Below are positions 11,499 through 12,479 of a DNA stretch of 12,479 nt, piece after piece. The first letter of the stretch is position 1; each line of letters begins with the position of its first letter. Source of the DNA: Deltaproteobacteria bacterium (GTDB lineage: Bacteria > Desulfobacterota > GWC2-55-46). The position numbers and the translations under genes are program-made. The notes under the pieces were generated by a model. That model had not been told where the DNA came from. It worked only from the letters and a program-made list of their open reading frames with translations, and ran no database searches. The stretch is taken from NCBI GenBank assembly GCA_016218095.1, contig JACREV010000040.1:1-12479 (forward strand). Reading direction: 5' to 3'.

Positions 11499-12479
11499 AT
11501 GTTAACTGTGCAGAAACCTCTTAACTTAAAGGTCCCCGACAACATCGGCTCGCTCGTGCCGTACCCGCCGGGTAAGCCTATTGAGGAGCTTGAGAGGGAA
11601 CTCGGTATTACCGGCTCCATAAAGCTCGCCTCGAACGAAAACCCGCTCGGCCCGTCGAAGAAGGCGCTTGAGGCGGTCTCAAAGGCGCTCTCGAACCTCC
11701 ACAGGTACCCGGACGGCTCGTGCTATTACCTTAAAGAGAAGCTCTCGTCCACGATAGGCATCGACCCCTCGATGCTCATATTCGGCAACGGGTCGAACGA
11801 GATAATAGAGCTCCTCGTAAGGGCGTTCCTCCGCGCAAATGACGAGGCCGTCATGGGGGAGCCTTCTTTCGCGGTCTACCCGATAGTGGTAAAGTGCATG
11901 GGCGGGGTCTCTAAGCTCGTGCCGCTCAACAATATGAAGCACGACCTCTCAGCCATGGCGCGGCAGATTAATGAGAGGACCCGGATAGTCTTTATCGCCA
12001 ACCCGAACAACCCGACCGGCACGATAAACACGGCGTCCGAATTCTCCCGCTTCATGAGGGACCTGCCCGACAACGTCATCGTCTGCGTGGATGAGGCGTA
12101 CTTCGAGTTCGTGAGGTCCTCCGAGTACCCGGAAAGCCTCGCCTATATAGCCGAAGGCAGGCCCGTGCTGGTATTGCGGACCTTCTCGAAGATATACGGC
12201 CTCGCGGGCTTGCGCATCGGCTACGGCATCGCGCACCCGGAACTCATAGGCTTCCTTAACAGGGTACGCCAGCCGTTCAACGTGAACTCTCTCGCGCAGG
12301 TCGCGGCGATAGCGGCGCTCGACGACAGGGAACATTTGAAAAGGACGAAAGAGAACAACGAGTCAGGGCTTAAACACCTCTTCAAGGAGGTCCGAGCCCT
12401 GGGTTGCGAGTGCGTCGAGACCGAGGCGAACTTCTTCCTCATAAAGGTCGGAGACGGCAAAAAGATATACGACGCGCTC
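11499..12479 (+). CDS. hisC: Histidinol-phosphate/aromatic aminotransferase, HisC type (3' end missing)
   Basis: A fold-type I, PLP-dependent aminotransferase; 327 codons are visible and the frame is open at the window end, so perhaps 30-45 residues are missing. GAAGG (11486-11490) lies eight bases before the ATG. Motifs in order: ASNENPLGPS, GNGSNEIIELL, NPNNPTG (168-174), DEAYFEF (D198 contacts the PLP pyridine N, Y201 its oxygen), and RTFSKIYGLAGLRIGYG with the PLP-binding Lys231. HisC converts imidazole-acetol phosphate to histidinol phosphate, but many HisC-type enzymes also transaminate phenylpyruvate, hydroxyphenylpyruvate or prephenate. The tight link to pheA, with no other his gene in view, favours an aromatic amino acid role; this is inference from context. 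Confidence 0.93.
   Translation, partial: MLTVQKPLNLKVPDNIGSLVPYPPGKPIEELERELGITGSIKLASNENPLGPSKKALEAVSKALSNLHRYPDGSCYYLKEKLSSTIGIDPSMLIFGNGSNEIIELLVRAFLRANDEAVMGEPSFAVYPIVVKCMGGVSKLVPLNNMKHDLSAMARQINERTRIVFIANPNNPTGTINTASEFSRFMRDLPDNVIVCVDEAYFEFVRSSEYPESLAYIAEGRPVLVLRTFSKIYGLAGLRIGYGIAHPELIGFLNRVRQPFNVNSLAQVAAIAALDDREHLKRTKENNESGLKHLFKEVRALGCECVETEANFFLIKVGDGKKIYDAL

Overview
The window looks like bacterial chromosome from a GC-rich, Gram-negative-type genome. Coding regions are rich in GC-ending codons, yet ATA is used freely for isoleucine. The gene mix (a Fur / FeoB / DtxR-FeoA iron block, a dnaE-accA pair, a pheA-hisC pair) and the abundant palindromic intergenic repeats suggest an uncultivated deltaproteobacterial (Desulfobacterota-like) lineage. 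That placement is an inference from style and gene order and is not proven here. All recognised genes read on the + strand.

Layout. 1-696: 3' part of an NAD-dependent nucleotide-sugar epimerase. 720-909: a strong sigma70-type promoter and a tRNA-Gly(GCC) with encoded CCA. 965-4223: an iron block with a Fur-family regulator, a 144-bp palindromic element, a Fur-box-like site over a promoter that appears to start feoB leaderlessly, feoB itself, and a DtxR-type regulator whose C-terminus is a FeoA-like domain. 4224-4801: a gene-free stretch of about 580 bp with degenerate direct repeats and several hairpins. 4802-9316: dnaE (complete replicative polymerase alpha subunit) and accA. 9301-10243: a repeat-rich island. 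10393-12479: pheA and the start of a hisC-type aminotransferase, the latter running off the window.

How the parts fit. In the iron block, a Fur-type sensor sits next to a promoter carrying a 14/19 match to the Fur box. The transporter FeoB is followed at once by a second metal-dependent regulator that contains the only FeoA-like domain visible here, so transport and sensing are physically linked. pheA and the hisC-like gene are 23 nt apart and probably form an operon, in which the aminotransferase may transaminate aromatic keto acids.

The most unusual region is 9301-10243. The last 89 codons of accA are present a second time 469 bp downstream, without gaps or stops and at about 91% identity. 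The second copy begins exactly at the inner edge of a 28-bp repeat whose perfect inverted partner lies at 10216-10243. Between these repeats sits an AT-rich gene for a small two-helix membrane protein, unlike its surroundings in base composition. A second palindrome family supplies the stop codon and last residues of accA. No transposase, CRISPR array or phage gene was seen.
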